From Variovorax sp. PMC12 (GTDB lineage Bacteria > Pseudomonadota > Gammaproteobacteria > Burkholderiales > Burkholderiaceae_C): a stretch of DNA of 64,000 nt. The translations under genes and the position numbers were made by a program. How positions within the stretch are numbered: position 1 is the stretch's first letter; the number at the start of each line of letters is the position of its first letter. The notes under the pieces are model-generated. The model searched no databases. It was given only the letters and a program-made list of their open reading frames with translations, and was not told the origin of the DNA. Shown here piece after piece: positions 26,471 to 35,688 of this stretch. The stretch spans positions 310,001 to 374,000 of the forward strand of contig NZ_CP027773.1 of NCBI RefSeq assembly GCF_003019815.1, in the 5' to 3' direction.

Positions 26471-27267
26471 TGAACACCGTCACCAATCCCAAGATCGTGA
26501 TGCAGGCCAAGGGCCTGGTAAAGCGCTACGGCCAGGTCACGGCGCTCGACGGTGTCGACTTCGAGCTGCGCGAAGGAGAAATCCTTGCGGTGATCGGCGA
26601 CAACGGCGCGGGCAAGTCGTCGCTCATCAAGGCGCTGTCGGGCGCGGTGGTGCCCGACGAAGGGCAGATCCTGCTCGACGGCAAGCCGGTGAACTTCCGC
26701 AACCCCCTGGACGCGCGCCGCGCCGGCATCGAGACGGTCTATCAAGACCTGGCCGTGGCGCCGGCCATGACCATCTACGAGAACCTGTTCCTCGGCCGCG
26801 AGCTGCGCCGGCCCGGCTTCATGGGCAACGTGCTGCGCATGCTCGACAAGAAGAAGATGCTCAGCGAGAGCACGGCGCGCATGGCCGACCTCAAGGTCGG
26901 CATCCAGTCGATGACGCAGGCGGTCGAAACGCTCTCGGGCGGCCAGCGCCAGTGCGTGGCGGTGGCGCGCAGCGCGGCCTTCGCGCGGCACGTGGTCATC
27001 ATGGACGAGCCCACCGCCGCGCTCGGCGTGAAGGAGGGCAACATGGTGCTGGAGCTGATCCGCCGCGTGCGCGACCGGGGCCTGCCCGTGGTGCTCATCA
27101 GCCACAACATGCCGCACGTGTTCGAGGTGGCCGACCGCATCCACGTGGCGCGGCTGGGCAAGCGCGCGGCCGTGCTCGACCCGAAGAAGATCAGCATGAG
27201 CGACACCGTCGCCGTGATGACCGGCGCCATGACCGCCGACCAGTTGCCAGCGGAGGCGCATGCCTGA
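26470..27267 (+). CDS. frcA: Sugar ABC transporter ATP-binding protein
   Basis: A 265-residue single nucleotide-binding domain, shorter than the double-domain RbsA type, as in Frc systems. Walker A is GDNGAGKSS near residue 40, the signature is LSGGQRQCVAVARS near 156, Walker B is HVVIMDEPTAALG, and the H-loop is VVLISHNMPHV. Powers sugar uptake through the FrcC permease at the inner membrane. Start overlaps the frcC stop by one base; the end overlaps the ROK gene start by eight. Confidence 0.93.
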   Translation: MNTVTNPKIVMQAKGLVKRYGQVTALDGVDFELREGEILAVIGDNGAGKSSLIKALSGAVVPDEGQILLDGKPVNFRNPLDARRAGIETVYQDLAVAPAMTIYENLFLGRELRRPGFMGNVLRMLDKKKMLSESTARMADLKVGIQSMTQAVETLSGGQRQCVAVARSAAFARHVVIMDEPTAALGVKEGNMVLELIRRVRDRGLPVVLISHNMPHVFEVADRIHVARLGKRAAVLDPKKISMSDTVAVMTGAMTADQLPAEAHA

Positions 27268-28480
27268 TGCGGACACTGCCGCGCACATGCCCGACCTGCT
27301 GCGGCTGCGCGGCTCCAACCAGGTCGGCATGCGCCAGTTCAACGAACGCACGGTGCTGCAGGCGCTGCGCGTCCATGCGAGCCTGCCCAAGGCCGACCTT
27401 GCGCGGCTCACGGGGCTGAGCGCGCAGACCATCGGGCTCATCACCGCGCGGCTGGAAGAAGACGGGCTCATCGTCAAGCAGAACCGCGTGCGCGGACGGA
27501 TCGGCCAGCCTTCGGTGCCGCTGGCGCTGAACCCCGACGGCGCTTTCTCCATCGGCATCAAGGTCGGCCGGCGCGGCGCCGAGTGGCTGCTGATCGACTT
27601 CACCACGCAAGTGCGCGAACGACACCTCGTGCACTACGACTTTCCCGACGTCGACGAGCTGCTGCCCGAGATTGCGCAGCACATCCACCGTCTGCGCGAC
27701 GGCCTGGGGCCGCTGGCCGTGCGCAACGTGGGCGTGGGGCTGGCCGCGCCGTTCCAGCTTGGCGGCTGGCACCGCACGCTGGGCCTTTCGAAGGCGCAGG
27801 CCGACCTATGGAACCAGATGGACCTGGCGGCAGAGGTGCGTGCGCGCACCGACGTGCCGGTGAGCTTTGCGCGCGACACGGTGGCTGCCTGCGTGGCAGA
27901 GCTGGTGGGTGGGCGCGGGCATGACCTGAAGAGCTTTCTGTACATCTTCGTCGACACCTTCGTGGGCGGCGGGCTTGTCATCAACTCGCACCTGCACACG
28001 GGTGCGCACGGCAATGCAGGCGCGCTGGCGTCGCTGCCCATGCAGCCGCCCGGCGGCAGTGGCCTGCCGGCGCAGCTCGTGGCGCAGGCCTCGCTTTGGG
28101 AGCTGGAGCAGCGCCTGGCGGGCGAGGGCCTGGACGCGATGGCGGCCTATGACGACCGCGCGTTGCAGGCGCCTTTCGCAGCCGCCACCCAGGCTTGGCT
28201 GGACAACGCATCGCAGGCGCTCGCGCACGCCATCGTGAATGGCGCCGCCATGCTCGACCTGGCCGATGTGGTGATGGACGGGTCGATGTCACGCCTGCTG
28301 CTGCAGGCCCTGCTGGAGCGCACGCGCGCCGCGCTGGACCGCTGCAACTGGGAAGGCCTGTGGCGCCCGCGGCTGCACGGGGGCAGGGCGGGTGCGCAAG
28401 CCTGTGCGCTGGGCGGCGCGATGTTGCCGCTGCACGCCAACTTCGCGCCGGACCACGACGTGTTCCTGAAAGCGGCCTAG
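27260..28480 (+). CDS. ROK-family transcriptional regulator, probable repressor of the sugar operon
   Basis: A 406-residue ROK regulator: an N-terminal winged helix at about residues 20-80 (NERTVLQALRVHASLPKADLARLTGLSAQTIGLITARLEEDGL) followed by a sugar-kinase-like fold at about 90-400. The ROK signature region around residues 210-260 reads FVGGGLVINSHLHTGAHGNAGALASLP, which keeps the His/Gly pattern. The last gene of the operon, it overlaps frcA by 8 bp. It probably binds the dyad at 24352-24372 and releases it on sugar binding, giving autoregulation; that link is inference. Its stop overlaps the converging gene at 28477. Confidence 0.88.
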   Translation: MPDADTAAHMPDLLRLRGSNQVGMRQFNERTVLQALRVHASLPKADLARLTGLSAQTIGLITARLEEDGLIVKQNRVRGRIGQPSVPLALNPDGAFSIGIKVGRRGAEWLLIDFTTQVRERHLVHYDFPDVDELLPEIAQHIHRLRDGLGPLAVRNVGVGLAAPFQLGGWHRTLGLSKAQADLWNQMDLAAEVRARTDVPVSFARDTVAACVAELVGGRGHDLKSFLYIFVDTFVGGGLVINSHLHTGAHGNAGALASLPMQPPGGSGLPAQLVAQASLWELEQRLAGEGLDAMAAYDDRALQAPFAAATQAWLDNASQALAHAIVNGAAMLDLADVVMDGSMSRLLLQALLERTRAALDRCNWEGLWRPRLHGGRAGAQACALGGAMLPLHANFAPDHDVFLKAA

Positions 28481-28875
28481 CCCGCCTTGCGCGCTCTTGC
28501 CAGGGCCAGCGCCTCGGCGAGCAGCGGCTTCACTTTCTCGAAGGTCTTTGCGCTGGGGGAGATCACGCTCACCCAGTGCATCCTTGCGTACACGGGGTGC
28601 GGCATCAGCGTGTCCGGCGCGGCCGGGTCGATGGCTGGCGGTGTTTCGCCGAAGAGCGCGCGGAAGCGCTCCTTGCCTACGCCAATGTTCAGGCGGAACA
28701 CGCCGGGGCGGTCCAGACGCGAGGCGCTGTCGAACTCGCTGTCCTTGGTCACGATCGTGGCAAAGGGAAACTTGTTGTCCCCGTCGTGGAAGAAGAAGGT
28801 GTTGTCGTCGGCGATCTGGAAGTGGCCGCCGGCCAGCATGTCGATCAGGTAGTCAGTGATGGCGTCTTCGGTCAT
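28477..28875 (-). CDS. DUF6194-like protein
   Basis: A 132-residue cytoplasmic protein. The run FFFHDGDNKFPFATIVTKD, FRLNIGVGKERFRALFG, HPVYARMHWVSVISPSAKTFEKVKPLLAEAL matches my recollection of DUF6194 proteins, whose function is unknown. It is the last gene of the minus-strand operon that begins with the Bug receptor at 33047, 19 bp after the preceding gene. Its stop codon overlaps the stop of the converging ROK gene. Confidence 0.75.
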   Translation of the reverse strand: MTEDAITDYLIDMLAGGHFQIADDNTFFFHDGDNKFPFATIVTKDSEFDSASRLDRPGVFRLNIGVGKERFRALFGETPPAIDPAAPDTLMPHPVYARMHWVSVISPSAKTFEKVKPLLAEALALARARKAG

Positions 28876-28894
28876 GCCGCCATCTTGCCCGTGT

Positions 28895-29911
28895 TCACGA
28901 CGGCCAGCGGCGCAGGCCGAGTCCGTCGGCCAGTTTGCGGTAGGCGGCGATCTGCGCTTGCACGTAGTCGTCCAGCGCGGCGCCGGTGAGCGCGAAGGGA
29001 TACAGCCCATGCCGCTCGCGCAACGCGGCAAAGCCCGGCGCGGCGCTTGCCTCGCGGAAGGCGGCGGTCCAGGCGCGCACTGCGGCCTCGGGCACGTCAG
29101 CGCTCAGGTACAGGCCGCGCACCGTCGGCCAGACCAGCTCGACGCCTTGCTCGCGCGCGGTCGGAACGCCGGTGAGGGCGCCGCCGAGCCGTTCTTCCGA
29201 CAGCACCGCGAGCAGCCGAACGGCCGCACCGCCCGCAATGGCCTGCAGCGCCTCTGCCGCATCGCCGGGGAAGGCGTCGACATGCTTGCCCTGCAGCGCA
29301 CCCAGCGCGTCGCCGCCGCCCTCGAAGGACACGAAGCGCATCGCCTTGTGGTCGCGCCCCGCGGCGCGCACCAGCAGCGCGGCCTTCACCCAGTCCTGGC
29401 TGCCGACCGTGCCGCCCGCGCCGAAGGCGATGCGCGACGGGTCTTGGCGCAGCGCGGCGATCAGGTCCTGCAGGCGCTTGTACGGCGAGTCGCGGTGAAC
29501 GGCGATCACGCCGTAGTCGGTGCCGAGCGTGGCGATCCAGCGCACGGCCGAAGGCGGATGCGGACCGAAGCGCCCCTGCGCCAGGTTGAGCAGCGAGCCG
29601 CTCGAGAACGCGACCAGCGTGCCGGGCCCGCCGAGCTTGCCGGTGGCGATGCGGTCGAACGCGACGGCGCCGATGCCGCCCGGCAGATAGCGCTGGGCCA
29701 GTGGCGGGCGAACGGGGCGCACGGCCTGCAGCGCGTCGCGGGCGAGCGCGCAGGTCAGCGCGAAGCCGCCGCCGGCCTTGGCGGGGATCACGCACTCGGC
29801 GGCTTCGAGGGAGGGGTCATCGGCCGCCGCCGCGCGCAGGCTCGCGGGCAACAGCAGCGCGGACAGCGCGCGCAGGGCGTGGCGGCGGTTGGCGTGAAGG
29901 GGCGCGGGCAT
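28895..29911 (-). CDS. Bug-family (TctC-like) periplasmic solute-binding protein
   Basis: A 338-residue exported receptor. The N-terminus is Arg-rich with a hydrophobic core and likely cleavage near AAA (about residue 29). The mature chain follows the tripartite tricarboxylate receptor pattern: PAKAGGGFALTC, GGIGAVAFDRIATG, FGAGGTVGSQDWVK, GVPTAREQGVELVW. It is more divergent than the Bug protein at the other end of the operon (32040-33047). It lies 18 bp after the sensor kinase gene, so it is likely either the regulated receptor or a periplasmic co-sensor for the kinase. Confidence 0.82.
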   Translation of the reverse strand: MPAPLHANRRHALRALSALLLPASLRAAAADDPSLEAAECVIPAKAGGGFALTCALARDALQAVRPVRPPLAQRYLPGGIGAVAFDRIATGKLGGPGTLVAFSSGSLLNLAQGRFGPHPPSAVRWIATLGTDYGVIAVHRDSPYKRLQDLIAALRQDPSRIAFGAGGTVGSQDWVKAALLVRAAGRDHKAMRFVSFEGGGDALGALQGKHVDAFPGDAAEALQAIAGGAAVRLLAVLSEERLGGALTGVPTAREQGVELVWPTVRGLYLSADVPEAAVRAWTAAFREASAAPGFAALRERHGLYPFALTGAALDDYVQAQIAAYRKLADGLGLRRWPS

Positions 29912-29929
29912 TGAGTGGGGGCGGGCTGG

Positions 29930-31348
29930 TCAGTGCGCCGCCGGACGGGGCCACCAGATGATCGCATGCAGGCCCGGCCCGCTCTCGCGTGCCTCCAGCC
30001 GCAGCTCGCCATGGTGCCGCTGCGCGATGGAGCGCGCAATGGCCAGGCCGAGCCCGAAGCCGCCCTTGCCGGCGCGCGCGCCACGGCGAAAGCGCTGGCC
30101 CAGCGCGGCGCGCTCTTCTTCGTTCAAGCCGGGCCCGTCGTCCTCGACGTTGAGGCTCCAGCCCGCCGCGTCGCCGGCCGCGAACAGCGTGATCGTGCCC
30201 TCTGCAGGCGTGTAGGCGATGGCATTGGTCACGAGGTTGCTCAGCGCCTCGCGCATCAGCCCGCGGTCGGCGACGGCGATGAACTCCGGCGTGGGCGAGT
30301 GAATGCCCAGGTCGATGCGCTTGGCGCGCGCCAGCGGCAGCAGGTCGACCGCCACCTCGCGCAGCAGCGCCGCCATGTCGAAGTCGGCCGGCTCGACCGG
30401 CACCGTGTCGCTGCGCCCGAGCGCCAGCAACTGCTGCGCGCTGCGCGTCGCGCGGCCGATCTCGGTGGCCAGCGCGTCGAGCGCGAGCTGGATCTGCGCC
30501 GGGTCCTGCTCGCGCCGGGCGTAGTCGGCCTGCATCTGCAGCGTGGTGAGGTGGGTGCGCAACTGGTGCGACGCGTCGTCGAGGAACTGGCGCTGCTGCG
30601 TCACCAGGTCTTGCGTGCGCGACATCTGCTGGTTGACCGCGGCGACCAGTGGGCGCACCTCGGCGGGCAGGTCGGCCTCGGCGATGCGCGTGAGGTCGTC
30701 GGGCGTGCGCGCCTGCACTTCGCGCGCCAGCCGCGACAGCGGGCGCAGCGCCGCGGCCAGCGCCACGGCGGTGCCGCACAGCAGCATGGCCAGCACCAGG
30801 CCGTCGCGCAGCGCCGCGCTGCGCACCAGGCGCGCGGTGAACGCCTGCCGCGAGCGCGTGCTTTCTCCCACCTGCACCAGCACGCTGCGGCCCGTGCTGC
30901 CGGCCGGCGCGCGGTCGAGGTCGCGGCGGTAGGCGGCCAGCCGCACTGCTTCGCCGAAGTAGGTGGCGTCGTAGAAGACCGGCGTGCCCATCTTCAGCGC
31001 GACCGGCGGCGCGGGCAGGTCGGCGCTGCCCAGCTCGACCAGCCCGTCGGAGGTCGACACCCTGAAGAAAACCTGGCCGCTCGCCGTGAGCTCGAAGAAC
31101 TCGAGCATCGTGTACGGCAGCTCGACCGAGAGGCCGCCCGACGCGGTCGAGATGTTGGCGTCGATCGACTTGAGCGCACCCAGCAGCGATCGGTCGTAGG
31201 CCGCGTTGGCTGCGGCCAGCGCGTCGTGACGCGTCATCCACAGCTCCAGCCCGGTCACGACCAGCAGCGCGGGAAACAGCAGCAGCGCAAGGCGCTGCCA
31301 CAGGCTGGCGCGCCGCAGGCGTGCATTCCGCAACGACGGCATGCCCAC
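29930..31348 (-). CDS. tctE: TctE-type sensor histidine kinase
   Basis: A 472-residue inner-membrane kinase. TM1 lies at about residues 18-38, a periplasmic sensor of about 140 residues follows, TM2 at about 180-202, then HAMP. The H-box DDASHQLRTHLTTLQ places the phosphorylated His at 261; the N-box NLVTNAIAYT, G1 DDGPGL and G2 GFGLGLAIARS are all intact. It belongs with the adjacent OmpR-type regulator and Bug receptors; TctD/TctE pairs control tricarboxylate uptake. The GTG at 31348 directly abuts the regulator stop codon; an ATG two codons later is also possible. Confidence 0.9.
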   Translation of the reverse strand: MGMPSLRNARLRRASLWQRLALLLFPALLVVTGLELWMTRHDALAAANAAYDRSLLGALKSIDANISTASGGLSVELPYTMLEFFELTASGQVFFRVSTSDGLVELGSADLPAPPVALKMGTPVFYDATYFGEAVRLAAYRRDLDRAPAGSTGRSVLVQVGESTRSRQAFTARLVRSAALRDGLVLAMLLCGTAVALAAALRPLSRLAREVQARTPDDLTRIAEADLPAEVRPLVAAVNQQMSRTQDLVTQQRQFLDDASHQLRTHLTTLQMQADYARREQDPAQIQLALDALATEIGRATRSAQQLLALGRSDTVPVEPADFDMAALLREVAVDLLPLARAKRIDLGIHSPTPEFIAVADRGLMREALSNLVTNAIAYTPAEGTITLFAAGDAAGWSLNVEDDGPGLNEEERAALGQRFRRGARAGKGGFGLGLAIARSIAQRHHGELRLEARESGPGLHAIIWWPRPAAH

Positions 31349-32014
31349 CTAGTCTGCTTCCAGCACATAGCCCAGCCCGCGCAGGGTGACGATGCGCACG
31401 CCGCTGCCGTCCAGCCGCTTGCGCAGCCGGTAGACGAAGACTTCCACCGCTTCGGGATGCACCTCCTCGTCGTCGGAGAACACGCGCTCCAGGATCTGCT
31501 GCTTCGACAGCGGCTCGCCGCTGCGCTGCACCAGCACGCGCAGCACCGCCAGTTCGCGCGGCGACAGCGCGAGCGCCTCGCCGTTCAGCGTGAAATGTCG
31601 GCGCGCGCCGTCGTACACCAGCGGCCCGCAGGCCAGCCGCGGATGCTCCACGCCGCGCGCTCGGCGCACCAGCGCATGCAGCCGCGCCTCGAGTTCGGCC
31701 AGCGCGAAGGGCTTGGCGAGGAAGTCGTCCGCGCCCGCGTTGAGCGACGCCACGCGCTCGTTCAGCGAGTCGCGCGCCGTCAGGATCAGCGCGGGCAGCC
31801 GCTGGTCGCGCTCGCGCAGGCGTTGCAGCACCGTGTGCCCGTCGAGCCCGGGCAGGCCCAGGTCGAGCACCAGCGCATCGTGGTCGCGCTGCTGCAGCGC
31901 CCGATCGGCCAGACGCCCGTCGTCCACCCATTCGACCTGGATGCCCGCGTGCTCCAGCGCCTTGCAGAGCCAGGTGCCCAGGGTGTGTTCGTCTTCGGCC
32001 AGGAGAATGCGCAT
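31349..32014 (-). CDS. tctD: TctD-type response regulator (OmpR family)
   Basis: A 221-residue regulator. The receiver domain (1-115) keeps the acidic pair EDE (residues 7-9), phospho-acceptor Asp51 in LVLDLGLPG, Thr in LILTARD and Lys in FLAKPF. The C-terminal winged helix of OmpR type spans about 125-220 (LSPRELAVLRVLVQRSGEPLSKQQILERVF, VYRLRKRLDGSGVRIVTLRGLGYVLE). It activates or represses transport genes on signals from the kinase encoded directly downstream. The gene starts 25 bp after the Bug receptor gene. Confidence 0.93.
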   Translation of the reverse strand: MRILLAEDEHTLGTWLCKALEHAGIQVEWVDDGRLADRALQQRDHDALVLDLGLPGLDGHTVLQRLRERDQRLPALILTARDSLNERVASLNAGADDFLAKPFALAELEARLHALVRRARGVEHPRLACGPLVYDGARRHFTLNGEALALSPRELAVLRVLVQRSGEPLSKQQILERVFSDDEEVHPEAVEVFVYRLRKRLDGSGVRIVTLRGLGYVLEAD

Positions 32015-32039
32015 GGGCCGATGCTAGGGGCTGCGCCAG

Positions 32040-33047
32040 TCAATCCGGCTTGATGTTTGCCCTTGCGATGACCTTTTGCCAGCGTGCTTGTTCCGCCGCA
32101 ATGAACTGAGTGAACTGCTCGGGCGTACCGCCGACAGCTTCGGCCGCATCGGCCGTCAGCCGCTGCATCGAGTCGGGCGACTTCACCGCCTTCATCGTCT
32201 CGGCCGACAGCTTGGCCATCTGCGCGGGCGTGATGTTGGCGGGCGCCAGCATGCCGTACCACTGCGTCATCTCGAAGCCGGGGAAGCCTTGCTCGGCCAC
32301 GGTCGGCACGTCGGGCAGCTGCGCCAGGCGCTTGGCCGAGCCGGTCGCGATGCAGCGCACCTTGCCGGCCTTAATGAACGGAATGATCGCCGCCGCGCCG
32401 ATGGCCGACGCGTCGAGCCGGCCGGAGAGCAGGTCCGTCACCATCGGCCCGGTGCCGCGGTAGGGCACATGCAGCATGAACACGTCGGCCGTCATCTTCA
32501 GGTACTCGAAGGCCAGGTGCCCCGCGCTGCCGTTGCCGGCCGAGCCGTAGCTGAGCTTGCCCGGCTTCGACTTGGCATAGGCGATGAACTCCTTGAGGTT
32601 CTTGGCCGGCACGTCCGGGTGCACCACGTACAGGCTGGGCACCTTGGCCAGCAGGCTCACGGGCTTGAAGTCCTTGTTCGCGTCGTAGGGCAGCTTGGCA
32701 AAGATGTACGGGTTGACCGCCAGCGTGCCGATGTGGCCCAGGATGATCGTGTGCTGGTCGGTGCTGCGCGCCACCTCGCTCATCGCGATGTTGCCGGCCG
32801 CGCCGGGCTTGTTGTCGACGAACACGCTCTGGCCCAGCGTGCGCGAGAGCTCGGCGGCGGTGGAGCGCGCGACGATTTCCGAGCTGCCGCCGGGCGCGAA
32901 GGGCACGACGAAGCGGACCGACTTGCTGGGCCAGGCGTCCTGCGCCGAGGCCAGCGAGGGCAGCAGGCCGCCCAGGCCGAGGGAGCCGCCGGCCTGCAGC
33001 CAGTGGCGGCGGTTCATGTGTGTGTGGTTCGGGAACAGGTCGGACAT
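32040..33047 (-). CDS. Bug-family (TctC-like) periplasmic solute-binding protein
   Basis: A 335-residue receptor of the Bug family. The N-terminus has a twin-Arg-like signal (MNRRHWLQAGGSLGLGGLLPSLASA) after ten extra residues. The typical mature sequence follows: WPSKSVRFVVPFAPGGSSEIVAR, NKPGAAGNIAMSEVARS, VVHPDVPAKNLKEFIAYAKSKPGKLSYGSAGNGSAGHLAFEYLK, VPYRGTGPMVTDLLSGRLD. Bug proteins bind carboxylates and other small acids; the ligand is unknown. First gene of the tctDE operon. The ATG at 33047 is preceded by GGAG at 10 bases; the internal ATG at 33017 lacks a ribosome site. No TctA/TctB membrane genes are nearby. Confidence 0.9.
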   Translation of the reverse strand: MSDLFPNHTHMNRRHWLQAGGSLGLGGLLPSLASAQDAWPSKSVRFVVPFAPGGSSEIVARSTAAELSRTLGQSVFVDNKPGAAGNIAMSEVARSTDQHTIILGHIGTLAVNPYIFAKLPYDANKDFKPVSLLAKVPSLYVVHPDVPAKNLKEFIAYAKSKPGKLSYGSAGNGSAGHLAFEYLKMTADVFMLHVPYRGTGPMVTDLLSGRLDASAIGAAAIIPFIKAGKVRCIATGSAKRLAQLPDVPTVAEQGFPGFEMTQWYGMLAPANITPAQMAKLSAETMKAVKSPDSMQRLTADAAEAVGGTPEQFTQFIAAEQARWQKVIARANIKPD

Positions 33048-33200
33048 GGGCTTGTGTCTCCAGCGCTTTGGTATTGAAAGCGCGCATCCTGCCCGGCGGA
33101 TGCTGTCGGAATGCTGTCACTGCGTCCGTGCCAACCACCCTGAATTTGTTTCTTTACGTTACATTTGTCGAATAAGAGAAAACTGAGGGAGGAAAAGCCG

Positions 33201-35675
33201 ATGAGTAATGCGGCGCGAGTTTTTCTGGATTGCTATGCGCAAGGCAAGGAGCCGGAGGGCGGGTGGACATTCGGCAAGGCCTTGAGCCAGGCTCGGCTCG
33301 ACTATTCGCATGCCAGCCTCGAGCGGGTGAACACGTTGCTCGATCAGATCAGGGCCAAGGTGAAGCCCGAGCGCGAGGCATTTCTCTCAACGCCGGGCGG
33401 GCGCAACTTCTGTGACTTGCTGGCCTACTACCTCGTGAGCTTCGTCGTGAAGAAGTCTGGCGCGCGCATCGGCTGGCACGACTTCGCATCGGCGCAACAG
33501 GTGCTGGGCTCGGCCGCACGCTTGGCGGAAGGCACGCAGTCGCGCATCGTGGCAATTGCCAGGGATGTCGGCGTGGCGTTGCTGCCACTCGTATGGATCG
33601 AAGACAAGCTGTTCGGCGCCGGCCTCGCGCCCACCTGCGCGAACTACGTGGCGGGCTGCGGCGCGCGGCTCGACCACGCGGGGCCAGTGGCCTGGGCAGC
33701 GGCCGTGCACTCGCTCGGCTTCCTCGCCTCCTATTCGATGTTCATGGTGTCGGGGGGCACGGTCCTGGCGCCGACATTGCTGCGGCCCGATGCGGATGGC
33801 GAGCGCTTCTCTCTGGTGGCCATGTTCGACGACACGGCTGACGGGGCGCTGCAGCGCGGCCGTGCCGCCTTGGCGCAGGAAGAGGGCGGTCCCCGCCATG
33901 CCGCGTTCGCCTGCGAGGCCAGTGTGGGGCTGCCCAAGGGGCGCACGGCCATCGTGGTGGAACTGCGTTGCCACGGCGACAACCCGTTGGCAGTCACCGT
34001 CGTGTTCCCGTACCGTGCCGCGACCGACCCGCACGGTTTTGCGATCTTCAAGCCCCAGTTGATCGAAGGCAGCGTGCCGGCCGAGGCCGAGGGGCTGTTC
34101 AATCGCTCCCTGGAGGCCGGTATCCAGCACTTCAACTGGCCGTCGGGCTCATGGGCGCGCTTCCGCGACGCAGCGCAGGCCGTCGAGACGCAAGCCCGGC
34201 AGCAAGATCGGGACGTGGTTGCCTACGCCGACGGACGGCACGCGATGACAGGCGACGCGGTGTTGTCCGGCCGAGGCCTTTTCCCCTCGTGCGTGATCGA
34301 GGTTGGGCAGGCGGCGGGGGAGGCCGCCGGGCTGCGGATCCAACTCTGCAATGGCACGAGGCAGACGCTGTCGCCGGACGAGGCGAGGGACACGCTGGTA
34401 TTCGTTGCGCGGCAGTCGCCTGATTTCGTCACGGCTTGCGTGCGTTTTCTCCAGCAGCAGGCAGTCAACGGCTCGCTCGACCAAACGCTGCGGGGAGCGC
34501 CGCATGCGCAGTTCGCGCTTGGCAACCTTCAGTTCCACGGCCTTGCGCTCGAGCGCGACCAGAGGCAAGGGCTGTGCCTCTGGCAGAGCGCAGCCGACTC
34601 GGGCTACGCGCCGGCCGAGCGCGAGATGGGCATCATCTACCTGGAAGGTGGCGTGCTCGCGCCAGACCCCTCCAAAGGGCTGGGCCTGCTGCGCCGCGCG
34701 GTGGACAAGGGCGATCCGGTCGCGCTGACGCGCTTGGCGATGATGTATCAGGAGGGCTTGGGTGTGGCCAGGGACGAAGCCAAAGCCGTGACATTGCTGA
34801 GGCATGCGGCCGCTGCCGGATTCGCGGACGCCCAGTACCACTTGGCCATGTGTCTTCAGGACGGCCGGGGCGTCGTTCAGGATTACGAGCTCTGCGTGCA
34901 ACTCTACGCCCAGGCCGCTGCCCAGGGGCATGCCGCGTCAATCAACAACCTGGCCGACAAGTACGAGCATGGGCTTGGCGTGGCGCAGGATTTCGACATG
35001 GCGTTGTCGCTCTACCGGAATGCGGCTGAAAAGAACGTCATCGCCGCGTGGTACAGCCTTGCCGGCATGTATGCCGACGGTCGAGGCGTGGCACGCGATG
35101 TCGAGCAGGCAGTGCGCTGGATGAAGCTGGCGGCCGAGCACGACTTCCTCGACGCGAAGGCCCGCCTGCGAGCGATGGTGTTGGACTCGAATGCCGCCCT
35201 TCGTTCGCAAGGCGCCGCGGCGCTGCTCGATGCTTCACGGCTCGATGCAGGCACCCTCCATGAACTGGCCGGGCGCATCTACACCCCCGAGATCGCGGAG
35301 TCCTTGCCGGTCGCGTTCCTGCTTTATCTGCAGGCAGCGAACAAAGGGCATGCCGATGCGCAACTGCAGGTTGCCTTTCGCTATCGGCGCGGCTTTGGCG
35401 TGGAGATGGATGTGCCGCAGGCCATCCGTTGGTACCAGCGAGCCATGGCTTCCGGCAGCCCGTATGCGGGCGAGGATATGGGCGAAATCTTCGAATACGG
35501 CGAATTGGTGCCGAAGGACCTGCGTCGCGCGGCCGAGCTGTATGCGAAGGCGATCGAGGCCGGCAGCCTCACGGCCCGCGACCGGCTGGAGGCGCTGCAG
35601 CGGTCGGGTGTGGCAACGCCCGACCCCGGCAAGGTGGGCGGTACCGGCAAGCCCGGATGGAAGTTCTGGTACTAG
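33201..35675 (+). CDS. Large Sel1-repeat protein
   Basis: An 824-residue protein without a signal peptide. The N-terminal half (1-430) is of unknown type and has a hydrophobic stretch around residues 170-195. The C-terminal half (about 435-805) has roughly eight Sel1 repeats, for example AQFALGNLQFHGLALERDQRQGLCLWQSAADSGYAPAEREMG-type units with the A..LG..Y..G.GV..D...A..W...AA..G pattern. Sel1 proteins are scaffolds. AGGGAGGAAAAG precedes the ATG at 33201, favouring it over the upstream ATG at 33165. It stands alone, divergent from the Bug/tct operon (153-bp gap) and converging on the IclR gene. Confidence 0.8.
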   Translation: MSNAARVFLDCYAQGKEPEGGWTFGKALSQARLDYSHASLERVNTLLDQIRAKVKPEREAFLSTPGGRNFCDLLAYYLVSFVVKKSGARIGWHDFASAQQVLGSAARLAEGTQSRIVAIARDVGVALLPLVWIEDKLFGAGLAPTCANYVAGCGARLDHAGPVAWAAAVHSLGFLASYSMFMVSGGTVLAPTLLRPDADGERFSLVAMFDDTADGALQRGRAALAQEEGGPRHAAFACEASVGLPKGRTAIVVELRCHGDNPLAVTVVFPYRAATDPHGFAIFKPQLIEGSVPAEAEGLFNRSLEAGIQHFNWPSGSWARFRDAAQAVETQARQQDRDVVAYADGRHAMTGDAVLSGRGLFPSCVIEVGQAAGEAAGLRIQLCNGTRQTLSPDEARDTLVFVARQSPDFVTACVRFLQQQAVNGSLDQTLRGAPHAQFALGNLQFHGLALERDQRQGLCLWQSAADSGYAPAEREMGIIYLEGGVLAPDPSKGLGLLRRAVDKGDPVALTRLAMMYQEGLGVARDEAKAVTLLRHAAAAGFADAQYHLAMCLQDGRGVVQDYELCVQLYAQAAAQGHAASINNLADKYEHGLGVAQDFDMALSLYRNAAEKNVIAAWYSLAGMYADGRGVARDVEQAVRWMKLAAEHDFLDAKARLRAMVLDSNAALRSQGAAALLDASRLDAGTLHELAGRIYTPEIAESLPVAFLLYLQAANKGHADAQLQVAFRYRRGFGVEMDVPQAIRWYQRAMASGSPYAGEDMGEIFEYGELVPKDLRRAAELYAKAIEAGSLTARDRLEALQRSGVATPDPGKVGGTGKPGWKFWY

Positions 35676-35688
35676 TACTGCCCGACAG

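Noticed and set aside
29817..32053. Very long open frames on both strands over the tctDE region
   Set aside because: They are shadows of the kinase and regulator genes, whose motifs are intact in the chosen frames.
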